A DNA stretch of 64,000 bases from Cupriavidus yeoncheonensis (lineage in GTDB: Bacteria; Pseudomonadota; Gammaproteobacteria; Burkholderiales; Burkholderiaceae): NCBI RefSeq assembly GCF_905397275.1, contig NZ_CAJPUY010000005.1, positions 1 through 64,000 of the forward strand. Reading direction: 5' to 3'. A program made the position numbers and the translations under genes. Positions 33,099 through 41,255 of this stretch are shown here, one piece after another. The notes beneath the pieces are model-generated. The model saw nothing but the letters and a program-made list of their open reading frames with translations. It ran no database searches and was not told the DNA's origin. Position 1 is the first letter of the stretch. Each line of letters starts with the position of its first letter.

Positions 33099-34076
33099 TC
33101 AGGCCGCCAGCGCCTTGCGCACGGCGTCGACAATGCGCGCCACGCTTGGCAGGTAGGTATGCTCCAGCCGCGCGAGCGGCACCACGGTGTCGAAGCCGGT
33201 CACGCGCTGCACCGGCGCCGCCAGCGAGTACAGGCCGGCATCGGCCAGCCCGGCCGCGATCTCCGCGCCGAAGCCCGCCGTGCGCGGCGCTTCATGCACG
33301 ATCACGCAGCGGCCCGTGCGCGCCACGGATTCGAGGATGGTCTGCATGTCGAGCGGCTTGAGCGTGGCCACGTCGATCACGGCGGCGGATACGCCCTCCT
33401 CGGCGAGCTGGTCCGCCGCGGCCAGCGTTTCCTGCAGCATCGCGCCCCAGCTCACCAGCGTGACATCGCTGCCGTCGCGCAGCGTGAAGCAGGCGTCGAG
33501 CGGCAGCGCCGCGCCGTCATTGGCGACTTCCTGCCGGAACAGCCGGTACAGGCGTGTCGGCTCCAGGAAGATCACCGGGTCGGGGTCCTCGATGGCGGCC
33601 AGCAGCAGGCCATACGCGCGCGCCGGCGATGACGGGATGACCACGCGGATGCCCGGCATGTGGGCGAACATCGCTTCGGGGCTTTCCGAATGATGCTCGG
33701 GCGCGTGGATGCCCGCGCCGAACGGCGAGCGCACCACGAGCGGACAGCTCAGGCGGTTGCGCGTGCGGTGCCGCATGCGCCCGGCGTGGTTGATGATGTT
33801 GTCGATGGCCGGATAGATAAAGCCCGTGAACTGGATCTCGGCCACCGGCTTCAGCCCCATCGCGGCCATGCCGATGGCGGCGCCGACGATGCCGGCTTCG
33901 GCCAGCGGGGTGTCCAGCACGCGCTGCGGACCGAAGCGGGCCTGCAGGCCGGCCGTGGCGCGGAACACGCCGCCGTTCACGCCGATGTCCTCGCCCAGCA
34001 GCAGTACGTCGGGGTCGTATTCCAGCGCATAGCCCAGCGCCTGGTTGACGGCCTCGACCAGAGTGATTTCAGCCAT
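33099..34076 (-). CDS. 2-oxo acid dehydrogenase E1 beta subunit
   Basis: A 325-residue thiamin-diphosphate-dependent E1 beta subunit. The N-terminal domain starts EAVNQALGYALEYDPDVLLLGEDIG, with the GEDIG glutamate that activates the cofactor; LAEAGIVGAAIGMAAMGL and FIYPAIDNIINHAGRMRHR follow, and the C-terminal transketolase-like domain includes GRCVIVHEAPRTAGFGAEIA. It lies between E1alpha (12-base gap) and E2 (18-base gap). Together with E1alpha it decarboxylates a 2-oxo acid onto the lipoyl group. The alpha2beta2 form resembles Gram-positive/branched-chain type enzymes rather than the single-chain AceE pyruvate enzyme. Confidence 0.94.
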   Translation of the reverse strand: MAEITLVEAVNQALGYALEYDPDVLLLGEDIGVNGGVFRATAGLQARFGPQRVLDTPLAEAGIVGAAIGMAAMGLKPVAEIQFTGFIYPAIDNIINHAGRMRHRTRNRLSCPLVVRSPFGAGIHAPEHHSESPEAMFAHMPGIRVVIPSSPARAYGLLLAAIEDPDPVIFLEPTRLYRLFRQEVANDGAALPLDACFTLRDGSDVTLVSWGAMLQETLAAADQLAEEGVSAAVIDVATLKPLDMQTILESVARTGRCVIVHEAPRTAGFGAEIAAGLADAGLYSLAAPVQRVTGFDTVVPLARLEHTYLPSVARIVDAVRKALAA

Positions 34077-34088
34077 GGTGCGCTCGCC

Positions 34089-35189
34089 TCAGTTCGGGTT
34101 GGGCTGGCCATGCGGCGCGGCATAGCGCCGCGCGGTCGCCAGCTGTTCCTGCAAGGCCGCCGGCATGGTGGCGAACAGGCAGTCGAACATCGCGGCCGGG
34201 TCGGGCGGCGGCAATGCCAGGTAGGCTTCCACGGCCTGGGCCACCTGTTGCGAGCATTCGCGCACCAGCGCCTCTTCGCGTCCCGCATCCCAGGCCCCCA
34301 GCTTCAGCAGGTGTTCGCGCAGCCTCAGCAGCGGCTCGGCCTGCCAGTGCGCCTTGACGGTAACCTCGTCACGGTAGCGCGAGGCATCGTCGGCCGTGGT
34401 GTGGTCGCCGAGCCGGTAGGTGATGGCCTCGATCAGCGCCGGTCCTTCGCCGGCCCGCGCGCGCTCGATGGCCTGGCCCACGCGGTGCCGCACCGCGACC
34501 ACGTCGTTGCCGTCGATCTGCTCGCCGGGAATGCCCGCGGCGATGGCCTTCTGCGCCAGCGTGTGCGCAGCCGTCTGGCGGCTGCGCGGCATGGAGATGG
34601 CCCACTGGTTGTTGTTCACGACGATGACCAGCGGCGCGTGCCAGGCGCCGGCCATGTTCATGCCCTCGTAGAAGTCGCCTTTTGAGGTGCCACCATCGCC
34701 GAGCATGCAGACCGCCACGCGCTTCTCGCCGCGCAACTGGACGGCGTAGGCCACGCCCGCCGCATGACATACCTGCGTCCCGATCGGCACGTTGTTGCCG
34801 AAGTCATGCGGCGCCGCCGCAAAGCCGCTGCCGCGCTCGTCGCCGCCCCAGTACAGCAGGCTCTCGGTCATGGTGACGCCGCGCACAAACTGCGCGGCGT
34901 GGTCGCGGTAGGACGGCACCAGCACGTCCTCGGCGCGCATGGCGCTGGCCACGCCCACGCCGACCGCTTCCTGCCCGAGCGCCGAGGCGAACGTGCCGAT
35001 CTTGCCGGTGCGCTGCAACGCAATGGCCTTGAGGTCGAACTGGCGGGTCAGCACCATCGCGCGGTACAGCGGCAACAGCGCGTCCGGGTCGGTGGCGAAT
35101 GGCGGGAGAGGGGAAGAAGAAACCGGGGATGCGCCCGGCGGGTCCAGGTATCGTGTGTAGCCGATGTCAAAGCTCGCAACCGTGCCCAT
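34089..35189 (-). CDS. 2-oxo acid dehydrogenase E1 alpha subunit
   Basis: A 366-residue E1 alpha subunit. The thiamin-diphosphate motif is seen as GDGGTSKGDFYEGMNMAG followed by VIVVNNNQWAIS (the GDG-x-NN form), and the phosphorylation-loop-like region is YRLGDHTTADDASRYR. The N-terminal SFDIGYTRYLDPPG resembles pyruvate or branched-chain E1alpha of the E1alpha-beta type. A longer frame exists, but ATG 35189 has a GGAGG site. It begins the operon; no regulator is next to it. I cannot tell whether pyruvate, acetoin or branched-chain 2-oxo acids are the substrate. Confidence 0.93.
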   Translation of the reverse strand: MGTVASFDIGYTRYLDPPGASPVSSSPLPPFATDPDALLPLYRAMVLTRQFDLKAIALQRTGKIGTFASALGQEAVGVGVASAMRAEDVLVPSYRDHAAQFVRGVTMTESLLYWGGDERGSGFAAAPHDFGNNVPIGTQVCHAAGVAYAVQLRGEKRVAVCMLGDGGTSKGDFYEGMNMAGAWHAPLVIVVNNNQWAISMPRSRQTAAHTLAQKAIAAGIPGEQIDGNDVVAVRHRVGQAIERARAGEGPALIEAITYRLGDHTTADDASRYRDEVTVKAHWQAEPLLRLREHLLKLGAWDAGREEALVRECSQQVAQAVEAYLALPPPDPAAMFDCLFATMPAALQEQLATARRYAAPHGQPNPN

Positions 35190-35400
35190 GTGGGAGGCCT
35201 CCGATGTGCGTGTCAGGGATCCCGTGCGTTCCTTGTGGGAGGGCGGGACCGGGTCGGGTTGCATTGAGTTTAGGGCATGGGCACGCGCATGGGGGATCAA
35301 AAGCGGCGCCTGTGTTACTCCGGGCGCAGAAGCGTGGCCGGATCGGCCATGCCGTGCTGCAGCAAACGGAGCGCGTCGGCAGGCCGCATTACCCGGCGGC

Positions 35401-35435
35401 AGAAAACAGGAAAGGCTCCCGGTGGGAGCCTTTCC
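35401..35435 (-). terminator. Intrinsic terminator of the MetQ-like gene
   Basis: A perfect 12-bp stem (35409-35420 with 35424-35435, loop GGT) is followed on the minus strand by TGTTTTCT. It lies 28 bases after the MetQ-like stop codon. Confidence 0.85.
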
Positions 35436-35462
35436 GTACGGGGCTGCGTTCAGCCGGTTCGC

Positions 35463-36275
35463 CTACTTCTGGTAAGCCGGCGGCACGAAGCCCGCGAAGC
35501 GCTGCTGCGCCACCGCCTTGAACTCGGCGGACTGGTAGGCCTCGCGGATGTCCTTCACGAACGGCTTGTTGAGGTCCGCCGTCTTCACCGCCACCAGGTT
35601 CATGTAGTAGTCGGGAATCTTCTCGAGCGCCAGCGCCGAGTTCAGCTTCAGGCCGGCGGCCAGCGCGAAGTTGCCATTGACGAAGCCATAGTCCACGTCA
35701 TCGAGCGAACGCGGCAGCTGCGCGGCTTCGAGCTGGATCAGCCTGAGCTTGTGCGGATTGCTTTCGATGTCGCGCTCCGAAGCGCGGATCATGTCCGTGC
35801 CCGGCTTGAGGGTGACCCAGCCGATCTGCTGCAGGATGGTGATGGCGCGCGCCAGGTTGCTCGGATCATTGGGCAGCGACACCGTGGCGCCGGCCTTCAC
35901 TTCCGTCAGGGCTTTGTGCTTGTTGCTGTAGATGCCGATCGGCGCGGTCGGCACCTGAACGACTTCGGAGAGCTGCAGCTTGCGGTCGGCGGAGAACTTC
36001 TTCAGATAGGCCACGTGCTGGAACGCGTTGGCGTCGATCGCGCCATCGGCCAGGGCCAGGTTCGGCTGTACGTAGTCGCTGAATTCGACGATGGTGACCT
36101 TGTAGCCGCGCTTTTCCAGCACCGGCTTCACGCCGTAGCGGATCTGGTCGGCGTACGGGCCGGCCGTTGCGCCAAAGCGGATTTCCTTCTTGTCCGGATC
36201 GGCCGCGCCCGCCGCCTGCATCACGCCAATTGCCAGCACGGCTGCGAACAGCCGGATCCCCTTGCCGATCTTCAT
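35463..36275 (-). CDS. MetQ/NlpA-family substrate-binding protein
   Basis: A 270-residue binding protein of the MetQ/NlpA family that delivers methionine or related amino acids to an ABC importer. Family text is clear: IRFGATAGPYADQIRYGVKP early and VSLPNDPSNLARAITILQQIGW at the hinge, with FVNGNFALAAGL. The signal peptide ends in QAAGAADPDK with no lipobox cysteine, so, unusually for MetQ, it looks like a free periplasmic protein. The ATP-binding and permease genes metN and metI are not adjacent. It sits beside metY, so methionine or another sulfur compound is a likely ligand. The ATG at 36275 follows a GGGGAG site. Confidence 0.88.
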   Translation of the reverse strand: MKIGKGIRLFAAVLAIGVMQAAGAADPDKKEIRFGATAGPYADQIRYGVKPVLEKRGYKVTIVEFSDYVQPNLALADGAIDANAFQHVAYLKKFSADRKLQLSEVVQVPTAPIGIYSNKHKALTEVKAGATVSLPNDPSNLARAITILQQIGWVTLKPGTDMIRASERDIESNPHKLRLIQLEAAQLPRSLDDVDYGFVNGNFALAAGLKLNSALALEKIPDYYMNLVAVKTADLNKPFVKDIREAYQSAEFKAVAQQRFAGFVPPAYQK

Positions 36276-36375
36276 CAAAAGCTCCCCGTGGTTATCAGAA
36301 TGGCGCAGCCTTCAGGCTGCATGGTCGGGCCATTGTAGGGACGGGCAGACAAGCAGGGAACGAGTGTTTCGTCAT

Positions 36376-36402
36376 GCCCATATGCCGAAAGCGCATATGG
36401 GC
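36376..36402. promoter_or_regulatory. Palindrome in the metQ-metY intergenic region
   Basis: GCCCATATGC (36376-36385) and GCATATGGGC (36393-36402) form a perfect 10+7+10 dyad, 101 bases before the MetQ-like start. Related TATGCG/GCATAT dyads occur before panE/metY and before the TauD-like gene, so it may be an operator of a sulfur regulator. Confidence 0.55.
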
Positions 36403-36487
36403 GGCGAGGGCGACGACGACGGCAAAGGCAGGCGCCGCAAGCAGGACTGCGCGCCCCGTGCCGGGACGCGCAGCAGCACCATCGCGC

Positions 36488-37762
36488 TCAGGCAGCGTTC
36501 AGTGCGCGGTCGAGGTCTTCAAGCAGGTCATCGATGTGCTCGATGCCGATCGACAGGCGCACCATGTCCTCGCTCACGCCCGCGGCCTTGAGTTCGTCGG
36601 CGTTGAGCTGGCGGTGCGTGGTGGACGCCGGGTGCGTGGCCAGCGACTTGGCATCGCCGATATTGACCAGGCGCGTGAACAGCTGCAGCGCGTCGAGGAA
36701 GCGCGCGCCGCCTTCGCGTCCGCCGGCCTTCAGGCCGAACGACAGGATGCCGGGGCCGCGGCCGCCGAGATACTTCTGCACCAGCGCGTGGTCGGCGTGC
36801 TCGGGCAGGCCGGCGAAGTTGACCCAATCCACCTTGGGGTGCTTTTGCAGGTGTCTGGCGATGGCCAGCGTGTTTTCGGTGATCCGGTCCAGTCGCAGGG
36901 CAAGCGTTTCAATGCCCTGCAGGATCAGGAACGCGTTGAACGGCGACAGCGCCGCGCCGGTGTTGCGCAGCGGCACCACGCGTGCGCGGCCGATGTAGGC
37001 CGCCGGGCCCAGCGCTTCGGTATAGACCACGCCGTGGTAAGACACGTCCGGCTCATTCAGGCGCTTGAAGCGCGCCTTGTGCGTGGCCCACGGGAACTTG
37101 CCGCTGTCGACGATGGCGCCGCCCACGCTGGTGCCATGGCCGCCGAGGTACTTGGTCAGCGAATGCACGACGATGTCCGCGCCGTGCTCGAACGGCCGGC
37201 ACAGGTACGGCGACGGCACGGTGTTGTCGACGATCAGCGGCACCCCATGGTTGTGCGCCACGCGCGCAAACGCTTCGATGTCGACCACGTTGCCGAGCGG
37301 ATTGCCGACCGATTCCACGAACACGGCCTTGGTGCGTTCGTCGATCAGGTCGCCGAAGCTCGCCGGGTTGCGGCCGTCGGCAAAGCGCGTCTCGATGCCC
37401 GACTGCGGCAGCGTGTGCGCGAGCAGGTTATAGGTGCCGCCGTAGAGCTGGCTGGACGAGACGATGTTGTCGCCGGCCTCCGCGATGGTCTGGATCGCGT
37501 AGGTGACGGCCGCCATGCCCGAGGCCAGCGCCAGCGCGCCGACGCCGCCTTCCAGCGCGGCCAGGCGCTGCTCCAGCACGTCGTTGGTCGGGTTCATGAT
37601 GCGGCTGTAGATGTTGCCGGGCACCTTCAGGTCGAACAGGTCGGCACCATGCTGCGCGCTGTCGAACGAGTAGGCGACGGTCTGGTAGATCGGCACGGCC
37701 ACGGCGCGCGTGGTCGGGTCGGGCGAGTAGCCGCCGTGGACGGCAATGGTTTCAAGTCTCAT
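36488..37762 (-). CDS. metY: O-acetylhomoserine sulfhydrylase (MetY-type)
   Basis: A 424-residue pyridoxal-phosphate enzyme of the Cys/Met metabolism family that makes homocysteine (or methionine precursor) from O-acetylhomoserine and sulfide. Start MRLETIAVHGGYSPDPTTRA is typical, NPTNDVLEQRLAALEGG follows, and the catalytic Lys204 is in HSLTKYLGGHG. The C-terminal LSIGIEHIDDLLEDLDRAL is the family ending. Length (about 420-435) favours O-acetylhomoserine sulfhydrylase over cystathionine gamma-synthase or lyase (about 380-400). Its upstream 390 bases are rich in GCATATGCG-type motifs. Confidence 0.9.
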   Translation of the reverse strand: MRLETIAVHGGYSPDPTTRAVAVPIYQTVAYSFDSAQHGADLFDLKVPGNIYSRIMNPTNDVLEQRLAALEGGVGALALASGMAAVTYAIQTIAEAGDNIVSSSQLYGGTYNLLAHTLPQSGIETRFADGRNPASFGDLIDERTKAVFVESVGNPLGNVVDIEAFARVAHNHGVPLIVDNTVPSPYLCRPFEHGADIVVHSLTKYLGGHGTSVGGAIVDSGKFPWATHKARFKRLNEPDVSYHGVVYTEALGPAAYIGRARVVPLRNTGAALSPFNAFLILQGIETLALRLDRITENTLAIARHLQKHPKVDWVNFAGLPEHADHALVQKYLGGRGPGILSFGLKAGGREGGARFLDALQLFTRLVNIGDAKSLATHPASTTHRQLNADELKAAGVSEDMVRLSIGIEHIDDLLEDLDRALNAA

Positions 37763-38152
37763 GATCGGGTTGTTCTTTTTCGGGTGCTGGAGCGGCATGC
37801 GTGAGGAAGATGCCGGGTGAAGCCACAACGTACGGTGCGCCGGGCCTGCGCATGGTAGCAGCGCATGGTGCCCGGGACCATGCGCGGCAAAGAACCATAT
37901 TGCATTTGCTTATGCGCGGCCAGTGCCGCCGGGCCGGCCGTGCGCATGCGCGATCGATTTTGGCATTGGTCATGGGATGCCCGCATATGCGCCTGTTGCG
38001 TGTGCGGCTTGCATATCGGTATGCGCATCGCTTCGCCCCGGTACGCCGCGCCGGGGGCGCCCTGTCATAATTGCATTCATGCAAGGGATGGGGGACAGCT
38101 CGACGTGTCGCCCCCATCGCGGATCAATCGGGATTCACAGCAGGAGCGTGAA
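37763..38152. promoter_or_regulatory. 390-base divergent region metY/panE with repeated GCATAT/TATGCG motifs
   Basis: No gene is supported. A perfect 9+7+9 dyad GCGCATGGT ... ACCATGCGC occupies 37861-37885. Further down, TATGCGC (37911-37917), GCGCATGCGC (near 37942), GCATATGCGC (37983-37992) and GCATA-TCGG-TATGC (38011-38024) recur. This density of related dyads suggests several binding sites of one LysR-type or similar regulator. Confidence 0.5.
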
Positions 38153-39052
38153 ATGAAAGTCGCAGTCATGGGCGCCGGGGCAGTCGGCTGCTACTACGGC
38201 GGAATGCTGGCGCGGGCCGGCCATGAGGTGGTGCTGATCGCCCGCCCGCAACACGTGCAGGCCGTCGAGGCGCGCGGCCTGCGGCTGCAAACGCAGTCGT
38301 TCGACGAGCAGGTCGGAGTATCGGCGAGCACCGACGCGGGCGCGGTGCAAGGCGCGGACCTCGTGCTGTTCTGCGTGAAGTCCACCGACACGCAGAGCGC
38401 GGCACTGGCCATGAAGCCGTCGCTCGCGCAGGGCGCGCTGGTGCTGTCGCTGCAGAACGGCGTCGAGAATGCCGAGACGCTGCGTGGCCTGCTGGAGCAG
38501 GAAGTGGCTGCCGCGGTGGTCTATGTGGCAACCGAGATGGCGGGCCCGGGACACGTCAGGCACAACGGGCGCGGCGAGCTTGTGATCGAGCCGACCAGCC
38601 AGGGGGCGACCCTGGCCCGTACCTTCGCCGCGGCCGGCGTGCCAGTCGAGACCTCCGACAATGTGCGCGGTGCGCTGTGGGCCAAGCTGATCCTGAATTG
38701 TGCCTACAACGCGTTGTCTGCGATCACGCAGTTGCCGTATGGCCGGTTGGTGCGCGGTGAAGGCGTCGAGGCCGTGATGCGCGATATCGTCGCGGAATGC
38801 CTCGCGGTCGCGCACGCGGACGGCGTGCGCCTGCCCGGTGATATCGAGCAGGCCGTGCGCCGCATTGCCGAGACCATGCCCGCGCAGACCTCGTCGACGG
38901 CGCAGGACCTGGCGCGCGGCAAGCGCAGCGAGATCGACCATCTCAATGGCCTGATCGTGCGCCGTGGCGATGCGCTCGGCATCGCCGTTCCGGCCAACCG
39001 GCTGCTGCACGCGCTGGTGAGGCTGATCGAAGACAGGCCGCGCGCCGGCTGA
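38153..39052 (+). CDS. panE: 2-dehydropantoate 2-reductase (ketopantoate reductase)
   Basis: A 299-residue NADPH-dependent reductase of the ApbA/PanE family, reducing ketopantoate to pantoate in coenzyme A synthesis. The N-terminal Rossmann fold has GAGAVGCYYGGMLARAGHEV with the GxGxxG loop at residues 7-12; a second half shows QNGVENAETL and the substrate-lysine region ALWAKLILNCAYNALSAIT. CAGGAG is placed eight bases before the ATG. It is transcribed alone. Many bacteria carry several PanE paralogues acting on other 2-keto acids, so this one may not be the only pantoate enzyme. Confidence 0.9.
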   Translation: MKVAVMGAGAVGCYYGGMLARAGHEVVLIARPQHVQAVEARGLRLQTQSFDEQVGVSASTDAGAVQGADLVLFCVKSTDTQSAALAMKPSLAQGALVLSLQNGVENAETLRGLLEQEVAAAVVYVATEMAGPGHVRHNGRGELVIEPTSQGATLARTFAAAGVPVETSDNVRGALWAKLILNCAYNALSAITQLPYGRLVRGEGVEAVMRDIVAECLAVAHADGVRLPGDIEQAVRRIAETMPAQTSSTAQDLARGKRSEIDHLNGLIVRRGDALGIAVPANRLLHALVRLIEDRPRAG

Positions 39053-39092
39053 AGCCGTTTCGATGGCGCGGGGGCCAATGTCCGGACATGGA

Positions 39093-39109
39093 TATGCGCT
39101 GCCCGCATA
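39093..39109. promoter_or_regulatory. TATGCG dyad upstream of the TauD-like gene
   Basis: TATGCG-CTGCC-CGCATA is a perfect 6+5+6 dyad. It is centred at about -65 from the predicted start of the promoter at 39130-39159, the normal position for a LysR-type activator such as CysB, Cbl or SsuR. It resembles the dyads near metQ and metY. Confidence 0.6.
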
Positions 39110-39129
39110 AGGCGCAGCGATATCGTTCG

Positions 39130-39159
39130 TTGACCGCGTCAGCCGGCGTTCCCTACAGT
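39130..39159 (+). promoter_or_regulatory. Candidate promoter of the TauD/ABC operon
   Basis: TTGACC (39130-39135), 18 bases, then TACAGT (39154-39159) form a fair sigma-70 promoter, 86 bases before the TauD-like start codon and directly downstream of the TATGCG dyad. Confidence 0.5.
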
Positions 39160-39244
39160 GCATGGCTCGTACCCGCCGCGCGCAGTGCCCATCGGCATGC
39201 GTCGCGGCGCTGGCTTCCCCTCCCAGCGCATCACCGAGCCTGCC

Positions 39245-40165
39245 ATGACTGCAAACCTCCATAGCGGCCAGCCGAGCCGCCGGCCCTACGTACCGCAAGC
39301 GCCTGCGGGCACGAATCGTTTCGGGATCCATCCGTTCGACGCACCGCTCGGTGCGGAGGTGATCGGACTGGATCTGTCGCAACCGTTGTCCGCCGAAGAT
39401 TTCGCGCGCATCCATCGCGCGCACCTCGACCACCACGTGCTGGTGTTCCGCGACCAGCGCATCACGCCGGACCAGCAGGTCGCCTTCAGCCGCCGCTTCG
39501 GTCCGCTGCAGATCCACGTGCTGCACCAGTTCCAGCTCACCGGCCATCCGGAGATCCTGGTGGTGTCGAACGTGGTGGAGAACGGCAAGCCGATCGGCCT
39601 TGGCGATGCCGGCCACTTCTGGCATTCCGATCTCTCCTACAAGGACAAGCCGAGCCTTGGCTCGCTGCTGCATGCGCGCGAGCTGCCCGCCGAAGGCGGC
39701 GACACGCTGTTAGCCAACATGCACCTGGCCTGGGACACGCTGCCAGTCGAGCTGCAGCGCGCCGTCGACGGCCTGCAGGCCGAGCACACCTACCTTGCCC
39801 GCTATGCAGAGTTGCAGGCGCGCAGCCCGTGGCGGCCCGACCTCACTCCCGAGCAGGTTGCGCGGGTGTTGCCCGTGCTGCAGCCCATCGTGCGCACGCA
39901 CCCGGAAACCGGCCGCAAGGCGATCTTCGTCAGCGAGCACTTCACCACGCGCATCGCCGGGCTGCCCGAAGGCGAGAGCCGTGAACTGCTCGACCAGCTG
40001 TTTGCGCACAGCACGCGTGCCGAGCACGTGTACCGCCACCGGTGGCAGGGGAACGACCTGGTGTTCTGGGACAACCGTTCGCTGCTGCATCTTGCCGCGG
40101 GCTGTCCGCCCGAACTGCGCCGCGTGATGTACCGCACCACCATCGAAGGCGACGTGCCACGCTGA
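39245..40165 (+). CDS. TauD/TfdA-type 2-oxoglutarate-dependent dioxygenase
   Basis: A 306-residue non-heme iron dioxygenase. The iron triad is visible as H127 and D129 in FWHSDLSY and distal H282 in RSLLHLAAG; an arginine (about 292-293, LRRVMYR) is placed to bind 2-oxoglutarate. Such enzymes oxidise taurine or other sulfonates, releasing sulfite, or act on aryloxyacids. The three genes that follow encode an ABC importer of the sulfonate type, the E. coli tauABCD content in the order D-A-B-C. An upstream frame extension is rejected because the ATG at 39245 has the best start. Sulfonate specificity is inferred from context. Confidence 0.88.
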   Translation: MTANLHSGQPSRRPYVPQAPAGTNRFGIHPFDAPLGAEVIGLDLSQPLSAEDFARIHRAHLDHHVLVFRDQRITPDQQVAFSRRFGPLQIHVLHQFQLTGHPEILVVSNVVENGKPIGLGDAGHFWHSDLSYKDKPSLGSLLHARELPAEGGDTLLANMHLAWDTLPVELQRAVDGLQAEHTYLARYAELQARSPWRPDLTPEQVARVLPVLQPIVRTHPETGRKAIFVSEHFTTRIAGLPEGESRELLDQLFAHSTRAEHVYRHRWQGNDLVFWDNRSLLHLAAGCPPELRRVMYRTTIEGDVPR

Positions 40166-40219
40166 GCGCGGTGGCGTAGCCGAAGGTCTTCCTGTTCCGC
40201 TTTTTCCGGAGTTATCCGC

Positions 40220-41254
40220 ATGTTCCCATCCCGCTTTACCGCGCGTGCCCGTGGCTGGCCGCGCAAGCTGGCATTGCTCGCCCTCGGCGCCGGGCTGGCC
40301 GTTTCCGGTGCCGCGCATGCCGAAGGCAAGCTGCGCATTGCCGAGCAGTTCGGCGTGGTCTACCTGCTGCTCAACGTGGCGCGCGACCAGCAGCTCATCG
40401 AAAAGCACGGCAAGCAACAGGGCGTCGACATCAAGGTCGAATGGACGCAGCTGTCCGGCGGCGCCGCGGTCAATGACGCGCTGCTGTCCGGCGCCATCGA
40501 TATCGCCGGCGCGGGCGTCGGTCCGCTGCTGACGCTGTGGGACCGCACGCTCGGCAAGCAGAACGTGCGCGGCGTCGCATCGCTCGGCAACTTCCCCTAC
40601 TACCTCGTCAGCAACAACCCGAAAGTAAAGACGATTGCCGACTTCTCCGAGAAGGATCGCATCGCCTTGCCGGCGGTGACGGTGTCGGTGCAGTCGCGCG
40701 TGCTGCAGCTTGCCGCGGCCAAGCAGTGGGGCGACAAGGAGTTCAACCGCCTCGACAAGTGGACCGTGGCCGTGCCGCACCCCGATGCCACGGCCGCCAT
40801 CATCTCGGGCGGCACCGAGATCACCGGGCACTTCGCCAATCCGCCGTTCCAGGAGCAGGAACTGGCTGGCAATCCGAATGCGCGCATCGTGCTGAATTCG
40901 TATGACGTGCTCGGCGGCCCGAGTTCGGCCACCGTGCTTTACGCCACAGAAAAATTCCGCAACGACAATCCGAAGACCTATCGCGCGTTCGTCGATGCGC
41001 TCGCCGAGGCGGCAAAGTTCGCCAGCGCGAATCCGGAAGCGGCGGCGGACCTGTACGTCCGCGTGAACAAGGCGAAGATCGATCGCGCGCTGCTGGTCAA
41101 GGTGCTGAAGAACCCGCAGGTGCAGTTCAAAGTTACGCCGCAGAACACGTTCGCGCTGGCCGAGTTCATGCATCGCGTGGGCGCCATCCGCAACCAGCCG
41201 AAATCCTGGCAGGACTATTTCTTCCAGGACCCGGCCACCGCGCAGGGTAGCTGA
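40220..41254 (+). CDS. ABC transporter substrate-binding protein (sulfonate/taurine type)
   Basis: A 344-residue periplasmic binding protein of the NMT1/TauA-SsuA-like family. The signal peptide (about 1-34) ends AHA before EGKLRIAEQ. The mature protein shows the typical LSGGAAVNDALLSGAIDIAGAGVGPLL segment (written as LSGGAAVNDALLSGAIDIAG and AGVGPLL) and IISGGTEITGHFANPPF. It is second in the TauD-SBP-ATPase-permease operon, 54 bases after the dioxygenase. It presumably binds the substrate that the dioxygenase later oxidises. Nitrate, thiamin-precursor or sulfonate ligands are possible for the family; context favours a sulfonate. Confidence 0.88.
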   Translation: MFPSRFTARARGWPRKLALLALGAGLAVSGAAHAEGKLRIAEQFGVVYLLLNVARDQQLIEKHGKQQGVDIKVEWTQLSGGAAVNDALLSGAIDIAGAGVGPLLTLWDRTLGKQNVRGVASLGNFPYYLVSNNPKVKTIADFSEKDRIALPAVTVSVQSRVLQLAAAKQWGDKEFNRLDKWTVAVPHPDATAAIISGGTEITGHFANPPFQEQELAGNPNARIVLNSYDVLGGPSSATVLYATEKFRNDNPKTYRAFVDALAEAAKFASANPEAAADLYVRVNKAKIDRALLVKVLKNPQVQFKVTPQNTFALAEFMHRVGAIRNQPKSWQDYFFQDPATAQGS

Positions 41255-41255
41255 C

